A DNA stretch of 37,278 nt from Bacteroidota bacterium (lineage in GTDB: Bacteria; Bacteroidota; Bacteroidia; B-17B0; Aurantibacillaceae), in the NCBI GenBank assembly GCA_013297775.1, contig JAAFIL010000034.1:1-37278 (forward strand), given 5' to 3'. How positions within the stretch are numbered: the stretch's first letter is position 1; every line of letters starts with the position of its first letter. The notes beneath the pieces are model-generated. The model did not search any database. It was not told where the DNA came from and was given only the letters and a program-made list of their open reading frames with translations. Below are positions 7,915 through 16,575 of this stretch, piece after piece. The translations under genes were made by a program, and so were the position numbers.

Positions 7915-9171
7915 TTACGTTTTTTGTAATTCGATGAGGGTAATCTCGGGCCAAATGCCTAAACGCCCCGGATAGCCTAAAAAGCCCAAGCCACGGTTCA
8001 CGTATAAAAATTGATTAGCTTCTTTGTAAAGCCCAGCCCATTGTGGGTAAAAATATTTAGAAGGACTCCAACGAAACCCAGGAATTTCTATACCAAATTG
8101 CATGCCGTGGGTGTGGCCGCTCAAGGTTAAATCCACATCTTTATACTCTTTCGTTACTTGAACCGTCCAATGACTGGGATCGTGGCTCATCAAAATTTTA
8201 AAAGGAAACACATCTGTACCTTTGTGTGCTTCATCCATTTTACCATAACGTGGAAAACGCAGGTTACCGCCCCAATTTTCGATGCCTAGCAAGCCTATTT
8301 TTTCGCCATCTTTTTCGATGGCAACGTGTTCGTTCATTAATAAACGCCAGCCCACTTGCGCTTGGGTTTGCTTTAATTGCTCAAGGTTGGCTTGTTTGGC
8401 CTCGTCCGAATCCCAAACAACATAATCGCCGTAATCGTGATTACCTAACACCGAAAAAACGCCATAAGGAGCGTTTAATTTTTTATAAACGGCCTCGTAC
8501 CCGTTGGTTTCGGAGGAGGTGTTGTTGACCAAATCGCCCGTAAATAAAATTAAATCGGGTTTTAAATCCATCACCATATCAAACGCCTTGTTTAAGGCAT
8601 TGGTGTTTACAAAAGAACCCGTGTGAATGTCGGATAGTTGTACAATGCGAAACCCATTAAACGATGACGGCAAATTTTTAGAGGGAAACTTCACGTTATG
8701 CACTCTAAATTTATAAGCCCCACGAATAATGCCATACACAAAGCCAGCGGCGGGTATAACGGTAAACGCAATGGCAGTTTGCGACAAAAATTTTAAACGA
8801 CTTATTTTTAAATGACTCCCAGCGGTCTCTTGTTCGGTTTGCCCAACAGCCAATGCGCAAATCCAACGGAATAAGCGAAACACATCATCTATCAATAAAA
8901 AGCTACAACCTAAAATTTTACAAATCAAAATAATAAGACCAATGGAGGAAACATACCGAAAGAAATTATTCCACTCGGGTGGTGGGTAAAATAACGATAC
9001 TAAACCAATCACTATATTAAACGCAGCCAGCAAACCAGCTATCCAATAAACGATTTGGCGTTTCGATTGCGAGAAATCTTGCGCAAAGGTTTTTACCGCT
9101 TGAAAGAAATAAAATTCAATTAAGAGGATTATAAAAAAGAAAATAAGGAAACGAAAAAACATAAGTAACAA
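7915..9171 (-). CDS. Membrane-anchored calcineurin-type metallophosphoesterase
   Basis: 418 residues. The N-terminal ~150 residues carry four or five hydrophobic segments (about 1-25, 42-61, 76-96, 132-150), followed by a soluble phosphoesterase domain. All metal-site motifs are present: Asp181-x-His183 (QLSDIHTG), Asp213 (FTGDLVNN), Asn244-His245 (LGNHDYGD), His330 (LMSHDPSHW) and GHTHG with His353 and His355. The domain plan is that of the YkuE/YaeI-like group, some of which hydrolyse lipid-linked phosphates or UDP-sugar lipids; the substrate here is unknown. It lies 92 bases upstream of the hypothetical/LpxD-like pair on the same strand, so an envelope-lipid role is plausible but not shown. 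It is divergent from the kinase gene at 9270. Confidence 0.9.
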   Translation of the reverse strand: MLLMFFRFLIFFFIILLIEFYFFQAVKTFAQDFSQSKRQIVYWIAGLLAAFNIVIGLVSLFYPPPEWNNFFRYVSSIGLIILICKILGCSFLLIDDVFRLFRWICALAVGQTEQETAGSHLKISRLKFLSQTAIAFTVIPAAGFVYGIIRGAYKFRVHNVKFPSKNLPSSFNGFRIVQLSDIHTGSFVNTNALNKAFDMVMDLKPDLILFTGDLVNNTSSETNGYEAVYKKLNAPYGVFSVLGNHDYGDYVVWDSDEAKQANLEQLKQTQAQVGWRLLMNEHVAIEKDGEKIGLLGIENWGGNLRFPRYGKMDEAHKGTDVFPFKILMSHDPSHWTVQVTKEYKDVDLTLSGHTHGMQFGIEIPGFRWSPSKYFYPQWAGLYKEANQFLYVNRGLGFLGYPGRLGIWPEITLIELQKT

Positions 9172-9269
9172 AATTACCGAATAAAGCCGACGTGAGGGTA
9201 TTTTAGCTTTTTTTAGGGTTCATTTTTTTTGAAGTAATTTATTCCAGTATTTTAATTTACTTTAAAGCC

Positions 9270-9674
9270 ATGAATGCACTTATTTTATTGAGAGGTTTGC
9301 CTGGTGCTGGAAAAACAAGTCTGGCTCAATTGCTTTCGGAGGGCGGTAAATACCCGCTGTTTAGTGTAGATGATTTTTTCACCGATCCAACAACGGGGGC
9401 TTACCAATTTGAATATACTAAAAACCATTTGGCGTATCGGCAATGCCAAACGCAAACCTTTGCAGCCATGGAAGCGGGTATTGCAAAAATTTTTGTTCAT
9501 CATACATTTACGTTGTTGTGGGAAATGGAACCGTATTTAAAAATGGCAAAAGAGAATGCATATAAAGTGCACATCGTAACGGTAGAAAATTACCATGGCG
9601 GCAAAAACAAACATGCGGTAAGCCAGGAGCAATTAGAGAAAATGGCGGCGAAATATTCGCTGCGTTTATTTTAG
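9270..9674 (+). CDS. Small P-loop NTPase/kinase (N4BP2-like AAA_33)
   Basis: 134 residues. Walker A GLPGAGKT at 9-16 directly after the first beta-strand, then FSVDDFFTDP with the Asp pair typical of polynucleotide-kinase-like P-loop proteins, HLAYRQCQTQTFAAME, and late VENYHGGKNKHAVSQEQLEKMAAKY. This resembles the short bacterial relatives of the N4BP2 kinase domain, which phosphorylate small molecules or nucleic-acid ends. The substrate is unknown. The length is normal for the short family members. Another frame stays open past the stop (9668-9733, ending GQELQRLLVNEFNKVYRRI) and may be a leftover of a neighbouring gene. Confidence 0.8.
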   Translation: MNALILLRGLPGAGKTSLAQLLSEGGKYPLFSVDDFFTDPTTGAYQFEYTKNHLAYRQCQTQTFAAMEAGIAKIFVHHTFTLLWEMEPYLKMAKENAYKVHIVTVENYHGGKNKHAVSQEQLEKMAAKYSLRLF

Positions 9675-9882
9675 GTCAAGAACTGCAGCGCTTGCTAGTA
9701 AACGAATTTAACAAAGTGTATCGCCGTATCTAAAATTAAAAAATAAAAGGTGTTGTTCAAAGTGTAAGTTGTTTAAACAATTGCTACCAATCAAAATGAA
9801 GAAAATAAGCGGAATGAAAATAACGGTAAAAAAATTAACTCCATTTTAAAAATTTGATTTATTCAAAATGTAGATTATTGAT

Positions 9883-9890
9883 TACATTTG
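9883..9890 (+). promoter_or_regulatory. Isolated -7 box just upstream of structured repeat copy 1
   Basis: TACATTTG fits the Bacteroidota -7 consensus exactly. Transcription starting about 7 bases downstream would begin where homology to repeat copy 2 begins. The nearest TTTG is 26 bases upstream, not 19, so promoter strength is doubtful. Confidence 0.3.
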
Positions 9891-9895
9891 AATCC

Positions 9896-10073
9896 TAAAC
9901 AGACGGTTCAAAAGAGGAAACTGTCTGCGATTAAGTATCTGTAAGGATTTCAAGGTAAATCATTTGTAAGAAATCCTAACAGTTACTAAATCGGGATTAT
10001 CCGCACTAAGACAGATAGTTCGCTAAAAAATTTGGCTTCTACTATCTAATTGCGGTTAAACTTAAAGCAAATA
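9896..10073 (+). repeat. Structured intergenic repeat, copy 1
   Basis: Alignable along nearly its whole length with the reverse complement of 25511-25707. Visible hairpins: 9900-9908 with 9919-9927 (9 bp, one G-U); 9939-9951 with 9970-9982 (12 of 13 pairs); 10022-10027 with 10031-10036 (6 bp, one G-U). A fourth hairpin found in copy 2 is missing here, leaving a clean deletion of about 24 bases near 9994. There is no reading frame. It occupies part of the 579-base gap between the kinase and the metal exporter; I see nothing else in that gap except the isolated -7 box and the open frame at its start. Confidence 0.75.
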
Positions 10074-10253
10074 GTCCCAATTAAAAAACTGAAATGGTTC
10101 AACACTACAAAATAGTTTTTGTGTATTGAAAAAGATGAAGAACGGTGGCTCAATTCTACCTAAAATATTTTTGAAGCCACGACGTTAAAGGGTAAATGGA
10201 TAGGGTTACAATAAAATTTAGATTAGCATTAAACTGAATATTTATACCAGTAA

Positions 10254-11126
10254 ATGGCGAGTAGCACTGCAATACGAACGATTTATTTTAGTATAGCTGT
10301 TAATTTTTTGATGGCTTGCATTAAGTGGCTAAGTGGGTATTTCGGTAATTCGTATGCTCTAATTGCCGATGCTATTGAGTCCACCACCGATATTTTTGCT
10401 TCGCTTTTAGTTTGGCTTGGGTTAATTTATGCCAACAAACCTGCCGATAAAAATCACCCTTACGGACACGGGCGCGCCGAGCCTTTGGTTACCTTTTTAG
10501 TTGTAGCGTTTTTAGTTAGTTCTGCGGTTATTATTGCATTTCAAAGCATTAAAAATATTAATACGGCACACGATTTACCGCAGCCTTTTACATTAATCAT
10601 TTTAGGTGTCATCATTGTTTGGAAAGAACTGTCTTATCAACTAGTTAACCGTAAAAGTCGAGAAACCCATAGCTCGTCGTTAAAAGCCGATGCTTGGCAC
10701 CACCGCAGCGATGCCATTACCTCTTTGGCCGCTTTTATAGGTATATCAATCGCTTTGTGGCTAGGTAAAGGTTACGAAGCCGCCGACGATTGGGCAGCCT
10801 TACTTGCCTCGGTATTTATTTTGTACAACAGTTACCTCATCTTTCGCCCAGCCTTAGGCGAAATTATGGATGAACACACTTACGATACTTTGGTAACTCA
10901 AATTCGTCAGTTAGCACTTGATGTTGAAGGTATCAAAGCGACCGAGAAATGTTTTATCCGAAAGTCGGGAATGGTTTACCATGTTGATTTACACGCCGCC
11001 GTAGATGCACGTATTTCGGTTGAAGAAGGACACCATTTAGCACACCACTTAAAAAATTATTTACGAGATAAATTGCCGCAACTGGGCCATGTATTAATTC
11101 ATATTGAACCGTTTGAAACCAATTAA
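10254..11126 (+). CDS. Cation diffusion facilitator (CDF) metal exporter
   Basis: 290 residues: six-helix CDF membrane domain (about 10-200) and a C-terminal cytoplasmic dimerisation domain (about 205-288). It exports divalent metal in exchange for protons across the inner membrane. By alignment with YiiP the transport site is Glu42/Asp46 in helix 2 (DAIESTTD) and His149/Asp153 in helix 5 (ADAWHHRSD); HPYGHGRAEPL is the family loop between helices 2 and 3. Glu in place of the first Asp recurs in a Bacteroidota clade. The specific metal (Zn, Mn, Fe or Co) cannot be read from these residues. The C-terminal HVDLHAAVD and HVLIHIEPFE are standard. The next small gene follows after 11 bases. Confidence 0.92.
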   Translation: MASSTAIRTIYFSIAVNFLMACIKWLSGYFGNSYALIADAIESTTDIFASLLVWLGLIYANKPADKNHPYGHGRAEPLVTFLVVAFLVSSAVIIAFQSIKNINTAHDLPQPFTLIILGVIIVWKELSYQLVNRKSRETHSSSLKADAWHHRSDAITSLAAFIGISIALWLGKGYEAADDWAALLASVFILYNSYLIFRPALGEIMDEHTYDTLVTQIRQLALDVEGIKATEKCFIRKSGMVYHVDLHAAVDARISVEEGHHLAHHLKNYLRDKLPQLGHVLIHIEPFETN

Positions 11127-11137
11127 ATTAAAAAAAT

Positions 11138-11440
11138 ATGGAAGCAAAAAATTATGATAATTTGATAGAGGCTATTAGCGGTCTGCGTCAAGAAGGTTAT
11201 ACAGAAGATTTTAACTTAAAACAAAACTGCCTAGAATGCCGAAACGGTGCCTTTCAGATTTTTCACAATGAGTTTCATATTGATACTTATTACCGTTTCG
11301 ACGGCATGACTAATCCATCGGATGAAAGCATCATTTATGCCATCTCATCGTCCAAATATGGTTTAAAAGGCATTTTGATAAATGGCTATGGCACAAGTTC
11401 GGAGGCGTTGACCAATGAAATGCTAGAAAAATTAAGGTAG
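11138..11440 (+). CDS. Conserved small hypothetical protein
   Basis: 100 residues, soluble, starting NYDNLIEAISGLRQEGYTEDFNLKQNCLEC. It belongs to a short Bacteroidota family that databases have sometimes labelled phosphoribosylpyrophosphate synthetase; it is far too small for that enzyme (about 310 residues) and has none of its motifs, so that name should be avoided. Features: an acidic N-terminal helix, FQIFHNEFHIDTYYRFDGMTNPSDESIIYAISS, and YGLKGILINGYG. It lies 11 bases after the CDF exporter and is probably cotranscribed. Function unknown. Confidence 0.75.
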   Translation: MEAKNYDNLIEAISGLRQEGYTEDFNLKQNCLECRNGAFQIFHNEFHIDTYYRFDGMTNPSDESIIYAISSSKYGLKGILINGYGTSSEALTNEMLEKLR

Positions 11441-11698
11441 ATCGTAGAAGCTATAGTTTTATTTTATTTTTTTTAAAACTAAGAGCTAACTATTCTTAAA
11501 TTTTTTTCTTTTGCGAATTTGGCGTGCCAGAGCATATTTATAAAATTTTTATTCGGTTACTGCTTTTGTTTTAAAGTAATGCGTTCTTAAAATTTGGCTT
11601 AAATTCTTAAAAATAAGGGCAGTAAATGTTAAAAATGTATTCAACAACGAAATGTTATTAAAAAACAACGGGTTTTACTAAAAAAAGTTTAAAAAACT

Positions 11699-11729
11699 TT
11701 TGTAAGAATGAAATTACTTGTTACCTTTG
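11699..11729 (+). promoter_or_regulatory. Promoter of the tRNA-tuf cluster
   Basis: TTTG (11699-11702), exactly 19 bases, then TACCTTTG (11722-11729): a perfect match to the Bacteroidota vegetative promoter TTTG-N19-TAnnTTTG. A-rich tracts lie upstream (11661-11696), suitable as an UP-like region. The predicted start near 11736 is about 35 bases before the first tRNA. The rest of the 330-base gap after 11440 is AT-rich and shows nothing else. Confidence 0.88.
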
Positions 11730-11770
11730 CAATCCCAAAAATAGGGACGTTCTTTAAAAGTAAACTTATT

Positions 11771-11843
11771 GCCGAAGTAGCTCAGCTGGTAGAGCAGCTG
11801 ATTTGTAATCAGCTGGTCGGGGGTTCGAGTCCCTTCTTCGGCT
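11771..11843 (+). tRNA. tRNA-Thr (anticodon TGT)
   Basis: Complete cloverleaf: acceptor stem GCCGAAG with CTTCGGC, D arm GCTCAGCTGGTAGAGC, anticodon stem GCTGA/TCAGC with loop TTTGTAA (anticodon TGT, reads ACA), and T arm with GGTTCGAGTCC. CCA is not encoded. First gene of the cluster, equivalent in position to E. coli thrU. Confidence 0.97.
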
Positions 11844-11853
11844 CTTAAAGTGA

Positions 11854-11889
11854 AAAACTTAGGTTAAAAATTTAGCCTAAGTTTTTTTT
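11854..11889 (+). terminator. Intrinsic-terminator-like hairpin between tRNA-Thr and tRNA-Tyr
   Basis: AAAACTTAGG (11854-11863) pairs with CCTAAGTTTT (11876-11885) and runs into eight T (11882-11889). It has the form of a complete rho-independent terminator inside the tRNA cluster, 10 bases after the first tRNA. It may partly terminate, or help release the 3' end of the first tRNA. Confidence 0.75.
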
Positions 11890-11908
11890 GCTCCTTAACT
11901 GGAGCTAG

Positions 11909-11991
11909 GGGGTAATACCAGAGTGGCCAAATGGGGCAGACTGTAAATCTGCTGTCTTTCGACTTCGGTGGTTCGAATCCATCTTACCCCA
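11909..11991 (+). tRNA. tRNA-Tyr (anticodon GTA)
   Basis: Class II tRNA with a long variable arm (GTCTTTCGAC region). Acceptor GGGGTAA with TTACCCC, anticodon stem GCAGA/TCTGC, loop CTGTAAA (anticodon GTA), T arm GGTTCGAATCC. Equivalent to E. coli tyrU in order. Confidence 0.96.
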
Positions 11992-11999
11992 CTACTTTA

Positions 12000-12072
12000 G
12001 CGGAAGTAGCTCAATTGGTAGAGCTCTAGCCTTCCAAGCTAGAGGTTGCGGGTTCGAGACCCGTCTTCCGCT
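12000..12072 (+). tRNA. tRNA-Gly (anticodon TCC)
   Basis: Acceptor GCGGAAG with CTTCCGC, anticodon stem CTAGC/GCTAG, loop CTTCCAA (anticodon TCC, reads GGA), T arm GGGTTCGAGACCC. It lies 8 bases after tRNA-Tyr, so the two probably mature from one transcript. Equivalent to E. coli glyT. Confidence 0.96.
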
Positions 12073-12181
12073 CTTGATGTTGCAAAACAAAAAGATGAAC
12101 GATATACCTCATTTTTGATGAAAAACTTAAAAGTGAGACAGTGTAGTTGAAATTTATGTATCATAAAAATCAACGTCTGGT

Positions 12182-12207
12182 AGTCCCTCAAAATTTAGGG
12201 ACTTTTT
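12182..12207 (+). terminator. Intrinsic-terminator-like hairpin between tRNA-Gly and tRNA-Thr(GGT)
   Basis: AGTCCCT (12182-12188) pairs perfectly with AGGGACT (12197-12203) around 8 bases, then five T. It lies within the 197-base gap that separates the first three tRNAs from tRNA-Thr(GGT)-tuf and could uncouple the two groups. Confidence 0.7.
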
Positions 12208-12226
12208 GTGTATCTGAAAGCACGTT

Positions 12227-12269
12227 CTTTTGAAATATTGAAAAGCCTTGAAATGTAAGTATTTCAAAA

Positions 12270-12270
<1 letters not shown>
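12227..12270 (+). promoter_or_regulatory. 10-bp inverted repeat abutting the tRNA-Thr(GGT) 5' end
   Basis: CTTTTGAAAT (12227-12236) and ATTTCAAAAG (12261-12270) are perfect inverted repeats separated by 24 bases. The last G is also the first base of the tRNA. It could be a processing hairpin or a protein site; TTTTG here is also a possible -33 element, but no good -7 box follows. Confidence 0.4.
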
Positions 12271-12341
<71 letters not shown>

Positions 12342-12449
12342 CGCAAGCACTATTTGCAGGAATGGTGGCTAAAAATTTAATTTAAAAAATAAATTATAAA
12401 CGCACTTAGGTTAAACTAAGAACTAAAAACAAGTAAATAAAATAAAACT

Positions 12450-13637
12450 ATGGCAAAAGAAAAATTCGATCGTTCCAAACCACATGTAAACATTGGAACT
12501 ATTGGTCACGTTGACCACGGAAAAACCACTTTAACAGCTGCTATTACTGTAGTATTAGCAGAAAAAGGGTTATCAGAAGTTCGCGACTTCTCTTCAATTG
12601 ATAATGCACCTGAAGAAAAAGAACGCGGTATTACCATCAACACATCGCACGTTGAATATTCAACGGCTTTACGTCATTACGCTCACGTTGATTGTCCGGG
12701 CCACGCCGATTATGTGAAAAACATGGTTACAGGTGCTGCTCAAATGGACGGTGCTATTTTAGTAGTAGCTGCAACGGATGGGCCTATGCCTCAAACTCGC
12801 GAGCATATCCTTTTGGCTCGTCAAGTAGGTGTACCTCGCATCGTTGTATTTATGAACAAAGTGGATATGGTTGAAGATCCAGAATTGTTAGAGTTAGTAG
12901 AAATGGAAATCCGTGAATTATTAACTTTCTACAAATTTGATGGCGATAATACACCAGTTATTCAAGGTTCGGCTTTAGGCGGTTTAAATAAAGACGCGAA
13001 ATGGATGGATAAAATTATGGAATTAATGGACGCTGTTGACACGTTTATTCCATTACCTCCGCGCGAAAAAGAAAAACCATTTTTGATGCCAGTTGAAGAC
13101 GTGTTTACTATTACAGGTCGTGGTACTGTTGCCACTGGTCGTATCGAAACAGGTGTTATCAACTCTAACGATGCCGTAGATATTATCGGTATGGGATCTG
13201 AAAAATTAACATCAACCGTTACAGGTGTTGAAATGTTTCGTAAAATTTTAGATTACGGTGAGGCTGGAGATAACGTAGGTTTATTATTACGTGGTATTGA
13301 TAAAAAAGATATCAAACGTGGTATGGTTATTATTAAACCAGGTACCGTAAAACCACACGCTAAATTTAAAGCTGAGGTGTATATCTTGAAAAAAGAAGAA
13401 GGTGGTCGTCATACCCCATTCCAAAACAAGTACCGCCCGCAATTCTATTTCCGTACCACTGACGTAACTGGAGAAATCAGTTTAGAAACTGGACGCGAAA
13501 TGGTTATGCCTGGCGATAACGTAACGATTGAAGTAAACTTAATCAATCCGATTGCGATGGATAAAGGTTTACGTTTCGCTATCCGCGAAGGTGGTCGTAC
13601 CGTTGGTGCTGGTCAAGTAACCGAAATTTTAGACTAA
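12450..13637 (+). CDS. tuf: Elongation factor Tu
   Basis: 395 residues, full length. EF-Tu is the GTPase that delivers aminoacyl-tRNA to the ribosome. G1 [10 protein letters not shown] (about 19-28), G2 [14 protein letters not shown]3 [13 protein letters not shown]4 NKVDMV and G5 GSALGG are all intact, followed by domains II ([15 protein letters not shown]) and III ([34 protein letters not shown]). The ATG follows a purine- and A-rich leader without a Shine-Dalgarno site. It sits downstream of four tRNA genes and is followed by a terminator, so it may be transcribed both from the tRNA promoter and from a start nearer to tRNA-Thr(GGT). Confidence 0.99.
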   Translation: MAKEKFDRSKPHVNIGTIGHVDHGKTTLTAAITVVLAEKGLSEVRDFSSIDNAPEEKERGITINTSHVEYSTALRHYAHVDCPGHADYVKNMVTGAAQMDGAILVVAATDGPMPQTREHILLARQVGVPRIVVFMNKVDMVEDPELLELVEMEIRELLTFYKFDGDNTPVIQGSALGGLNKDAKWMDKIMELMDAVDTFIPLPPREKEKPFLMPVEDVFTITGRGTVATGRIETGVINSNDAVDIIGMGSEKLTSTVTGVEMFRKILDYGEAGDNVGLLLRGIDKKDIKRGMVIIKPGTVKPHAKFKAEVYILKKEEGGRHTPFQNKYRPQFYFRTTDVTGEISLETGREMVMPGDNVTIEVNLINPIAMDKGLRFAIREGGRTVGAGQVTEILD

Positions 13638-13656
13638 GCCATAGTCATAAATATAG

Positions 13657-13697
13657 GCAAAATGGCATCTTAAAAAGGATCGCCATTTTGCTGTTTT
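13657..13697 (+). terminator. Terminator after tuf
   Basis: Perfect 10-bp stem GCAAAATGGC (13657-13666) with GCCATTTTGC (13682-13691), 15-base loop, then TGTTTT. It separates tuf from the tRNA-Trp-secE-nusG run. Confidence 0.75.
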
Positions 13698-13745
13698 ATA
13701 AAAGTGGTAAAAAATAAGGCTGCGCGTAATGGCAAAGCCTCATAA

Positions 13746-13816
13746 ACGGGCATAGTTCAATGGTAGAATAGCGGTCTCCAAAACCGTTGATGGGAGTTCG
13801 AATCTCTCTGCCCGTG
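13746..13816 (+). tRNA. tRNA-Trp (anticodon CCA)
   Basis: Acceptor ACGGGCA with TGCCCGT, short D arm, anticodon stem GCGGT/ACCGT with loop CTCCAAA (anticodon CCA), T arm GGGAGTTCGAATCTCTC. A tRNA-Trp between tuf and secE is common in Bacteroidota and absent from the E. coli arrangement. Confidence 0.96.
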
Positions 13817-13865
13817 CAAAAAATTAACAGTTAAACAATTTAACAGGAACTAAAAATAGGAAACG

Positions 13866-14060
13866 ATGAGCAAGTTTACGACATATTTAGAGGAAACAAA
13901 AACAGAATTGTTAACTAAAGTAAGCTGGCCAACTTGGGCAGAACTACAAGGCAGTGCTATTGTTGTAATGATATCTTCGGTTATTATTGCTTTATTAGTA
14001 TTTGCCATGGACTTTGGTTTTGATAAATTAATGGAACTACTTTACGGAGCCTTAAAATAA
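13866..14060 (+). CDS. secE: Preprotein translocase subunit SecE
   Basis: 64 residues, the short single-span form. An amphipathic surface helix (YLEETKTELLTKVSWPTWAELQGSAIVVM, with the conserved KVSWPT motif) is followed by one membrane helix (about 31-51). SecE clamps SecY in the translocon. It starts 49 bases after tRNA-Trp and precedes nusG by 12 bases, the universal secE-nusG order. Confidence 0.96.
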   Translation: MSKFTTYLEETKTELLTKVSWPTWAELQGSAIVVMISSVIIALLVFAMDFGFDKLMELLYGALK

Positions 14061-14072
14061 ATTTTTAGTAGC

Positions 14073-14642
14073 ATGACAGACCTTGTAAAAAACGAAACGC
14101 TAAGTGCAAAAAAGTGGTATGTAGTTCGCGCCATTAGCGGACAGGAAAAGAAAATAAAGCATTACATAGAAATGGAAATTATTCGTCTTAAATTGAGCGA
14201 ATACGTTTCTCAAGTGTTAATTCCTACCGAAAAGATTATTCAAATTCGCAATGGTAAAAAAATTGCCAAAGAAAAATCGTTTTACCCAGGTTATGTATTA
14301 ATCGAGGCTAACTTAACAGGCGAGGTGCCTCATGCTATTAAGAACATTACAGGGGTGATTGGCTTTTTGGGTGAAACCAAAGGTGGCGATCCAGTTCCGA
14401 TGCGCATTAGCGAAGTAAACCGTATTTTAGGTAAAGTAGATGAATTAACAGAAAGCGAAGGCACTGTTGCTTCTAATTACACCATTGGCGAAAACGTTAA
14501 GGTTATTAACGGTCCTTTCAATGGCTTTAATGGCGTTATTGAAGAAATTATGGACGATAAGAAGAAAATAAAAGTTACTGTAAAAATATTTGGTCGTAAA
14601 ACGCCAGTTGAACTCAACTATGGCGAAGTAGAAAAAGAATAA
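14073..14642 (+). CDS. nusG: Transcription elongation/antitermination factor NusG
   Basis: 189 residues. NGN domain at about 14-125 (KKWYVVRAISGQEKKIKHYIE at its start, SFYPGYVLIEANL in the core) and KOW domain at about 136-189 (IGENVKVINGPFNGFNGVIEEI). NusG binds RNA polymerase and couples it to Rho and the ribosome. Cotranscribed with secE. No insert is present between the domains. Confidence 0.97.
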   Translation: MTDLVKNETLSAKKWYVVRAISGQEKKIKHYIEMEIIRLKLSEYVSQVLIPTEKIIQIRNGKKIAKEKSFYPGYVLIEANLTGEVPHAIKNITGVIGFLGETKGGDPVPMRISEVNRILGKVDELTESEGTVASNYTIGENVKVINGPFNGFNGVIEEIMDDKKKIKVTVKIFGRKTPVELNYGEVEKE

Positions 14643-14770
14643 ACCCATTGCAGGCCATTAGTTGTTTGGTAAATATAGAGATGCTTTGCTGCTTCCACAC
14701 TCAGTATCACCAATTCTCAAAACAACGAACACCAGCGATACAATAAATAAAATAAATATAAACTAATAAA
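14643..14770 (+). promoter_or_regulatory. Untranslated leader of rplK
   Basis: A 128-base gap inside an otherwise tight operon. GTTGTTT (14662-14668) can pair with AAACAAC (14721-14727), enclosing a mostly unpaired interior. In many bacteria L1 represses rplK-rplA by binding such a leader, so this is the expected place for an L1 site; I cannot identify the binding motif by eye. Confidence 0.3.
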
Positions 14771-15208
14771 ATGGCTAAAGAGTTATCAGCAATAGTAAAA
14801 TTGCAAATTAAAGGTGGAGCTGCTAACCCATCGCCTCCTATTGGTCCGGCATTAGGTGCCAAAGGTGTTAACATTATGGAGTTCTGTAAGCAGTTTAATG
14901 CAAGAACCCAAGATTCGCCAGGGAAAATTTTACCTGTGTTAATTAATGTTTACACCGATAAGTCGTTTGATTTTGTTATCAAACGTCCACCGGTAGCCGT
15001 ACAAATATTAGAGGTAACCAAAATTAAGGCCGGTTCTGCAACGAGTAATCGTAAAAAAGTTGGTTCTATTTCATGGGATCAAATTCGTACCATTGCCGAA
15101 GATAAAATTGTTGACATGAACTGTTTTACAATTGAATCAGCAATGCGTATGGTAGCAGGTACAGCTCGCAGTATGGGGGTTACAGTAGCAGGTGACAAAC
15201 CTTTCTAG
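14771..15208 (+). CDS. rplK: Ribosomal protein uL11
   Basis: 145 residues, full length. N-terminal domain with [37 protein letters not shown], the Pro-rich segment that contacts the GTPase centre, and a C-terminal rRNA-binding domain ([15 protein letters not shown] to the end, with [10 protein letters not shown]). First gene of the rplKAJL block; it reads directly into rplA. Confidence 0.98.
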   Translation: MAKELSAIVKLQIKGGAANPSPPIGPALGAKGVNIMEFCKQFNARTQDSPGKILPVLINVYTDKSFDFVIKRPPVAVQILEVTKIKAGSATSNRKKVGSISWDQIRTIAEDKIVDMNCFTIESAMRMVAGTARSMGVTVAGDKPF

Positions 15209-15270
15209 TTCAATAAATTATTAACAAAAACAAAGCTTAAAAAAGGCAACGTTTTACTAAAAAAGAAGCA

Positions 15271-15963
15271 ATGGCTAAAGTAGCTAAAAAAAGAAAAGAG
15301 GCTTTGAAAAGATACGATACGAAAAAAATGTACGCTCTTAACGAAGCAACAGGTGTAGTAAAAACTATTACTACCACAAAGTTCGATGCGTCTGTGGATC
15401 TTGCGATCCGTTTAGGAGTTGATCCTCGTAAAGCCAACCAAATGGTGCGTGGTACCGTAACTTTGCCTCATGGCACTGGTAAAACCATGCGCGTTTTGGC
15501 CTTAGTAACCCCCGATAAAGAAGCCGAAGCTAAAGCAGCAGGTGCAGATTTTGTGGGTTTAGACGAGTACATCGAAAAAATTAAAGGAGGATGGACAGAT
15601 GTAGATGTAATCATCACAATGCCATCTGTAATGGGTAAAGTAGGTGCACTAGGTCGTGTATTAGGTCCCCGCGGTTTAATGCCTAATCCAAAAACGGGAA
15701 CTGTTACTATGGATATTGGAAAAGCAGTAACCGACTCTAAAGGTGGTAAAATTGATTTTAAAGTTGATAAAGCAGGTATCATACATGCTGGAATTGGGAG
15801 AGTAAGTTTTGACGCAGCTAAGTTAGCCGAAAATGCAAGCGAACTCATCAATACCGTTATCAAATTAAAGCCAAGTTCAGCTAAAGGTTCTTACGTTAGG
15901 TCGGTAACCCTAAGCAGTACCATGAGTCCGGGTGTTGCTGTTGACATCAAATCATTCAATTAA
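15271..15963 (+). CDS. rplA: Ribosomal protein uL1
   Basis: 230 residues, full length. Two-domain L1 of the ribosomal stalk. Signatures: [34 protein letters not shown], the central [26 protein letters not shown], and [14 protein letters not shown]. In other bacteria L1 also represses its own operon by binding the rplK leader. It starts 62 bases after rplK and ends 17 bases before rplJ. Confidence 0.98.
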   Translation: MAKVAKKRKEALKRYDTKKMYALNEATGVVKTITTTKFDASVDLAIRLGVDPRKANQMVRGTVTLPHGTGKTMRVLALVTPDKEAEAKAAGADFVGLDEYIEKIKGGWTDVDVIITMPSVMGKVGALGRVLGPRGLMPNPKTGTVTMDIGKAVTDSKGGKIDFKVDKAGIIHAGIGRVSFDAAKLAENASELINTVIKLKPSSAKGSYVRSVTLSSTMSPGVAVDIKSFN

Positions 15964-15980
15964 TTAAAAACACTGCTTAA

Positions 15981-16490
15981 ATGAATAAAGCTGAAAAAAC
16001 ACAGGTAATAGAGCAGTTAGTGGAAAAATTAAACGCTAACACAAAAGTCTATTTAGCAGATTGTTCTTCGTTAACCGTTGAAAAAGTAAATGCTTTCCGT
16101 AAAACTTGCTTCCAAAGTAAAGTATCTATTACAGTTGTAAAAAATACCTTATTAGCCAAAGCATTAGAAAGAGCTAATGACAGTAAAATGGCCGAGTTAA
16201 TTCCGGCACTAAAAGGCGAAACAGCCTTAATGTTTACTGAAACCTCTAACTTGCCGGCCAAATTAATTCGTGACTTCCGTAAAAAAGAAACCAAGCCTGC
16301 TTTAAAAGCGGCTTACGTGGAAGAAATGATTTACATGGGTGATGAGCAATTGAGCAATTTAGCATCATTGAAATCGAAAAACGAATTAATTGGCGACATC
16401 ATTGGTTTATTACAATCACCTATTCAACGCGTAATGGGCGGTTTAGAAAACAGAACCAAAGATGGTGGCGACGAAGCCGCTGCCGCCTAA
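15981..16490 (+). CDS. rplJ: Ribosomal protein uL10
   Basis: 169 residues. N-terminal rRNA-binding domain (VYLADCSSLTVEKVNAFRKTCFQSKVSITVVKNTLLAKAL) and a C-terminal helix region (about 140-160) that carries the L7/L12 dimers. The Ala-rich end (GGDEAAAA) is typical. A small hairpin (AAACCC/GGGTTT, 16513-16529) lies in the 85-base gap before rplL and could tune the L10 to L12 ratio. Confidence 0.97.
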   Translation: MNKAEKTQVIEQLVEKLNANTKVYLADCSSLTVEKVNAFRKTCFQSKVSITVVKNTLLAKALERANDSKMAELIPALKGETALMFTETSNLPAKLIRDFRKKETKPALKAAYVEEMIYMGDEQLSNLASLKSKNELIGDIIGLLQSPIQRVMGGLENRTKDGGDEAAAA

Positions 16491-16575
16491 TTCGGGTTAA
16501 CAGACTACTGAAAAACCCAGCCGGGGTTTAAACGGCACAATTAAATAATTAGTAATTAAATAAAACCATAATAAA

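Noticed and set aside
11138-11440. Phosphoribosylpyrophosphate synthetase, a name sometimes attached to this small family
   Set aside because: At 100 residues it lacks the PRPP-binding and ATP-binding motifs and is a third of the enzyme's size.
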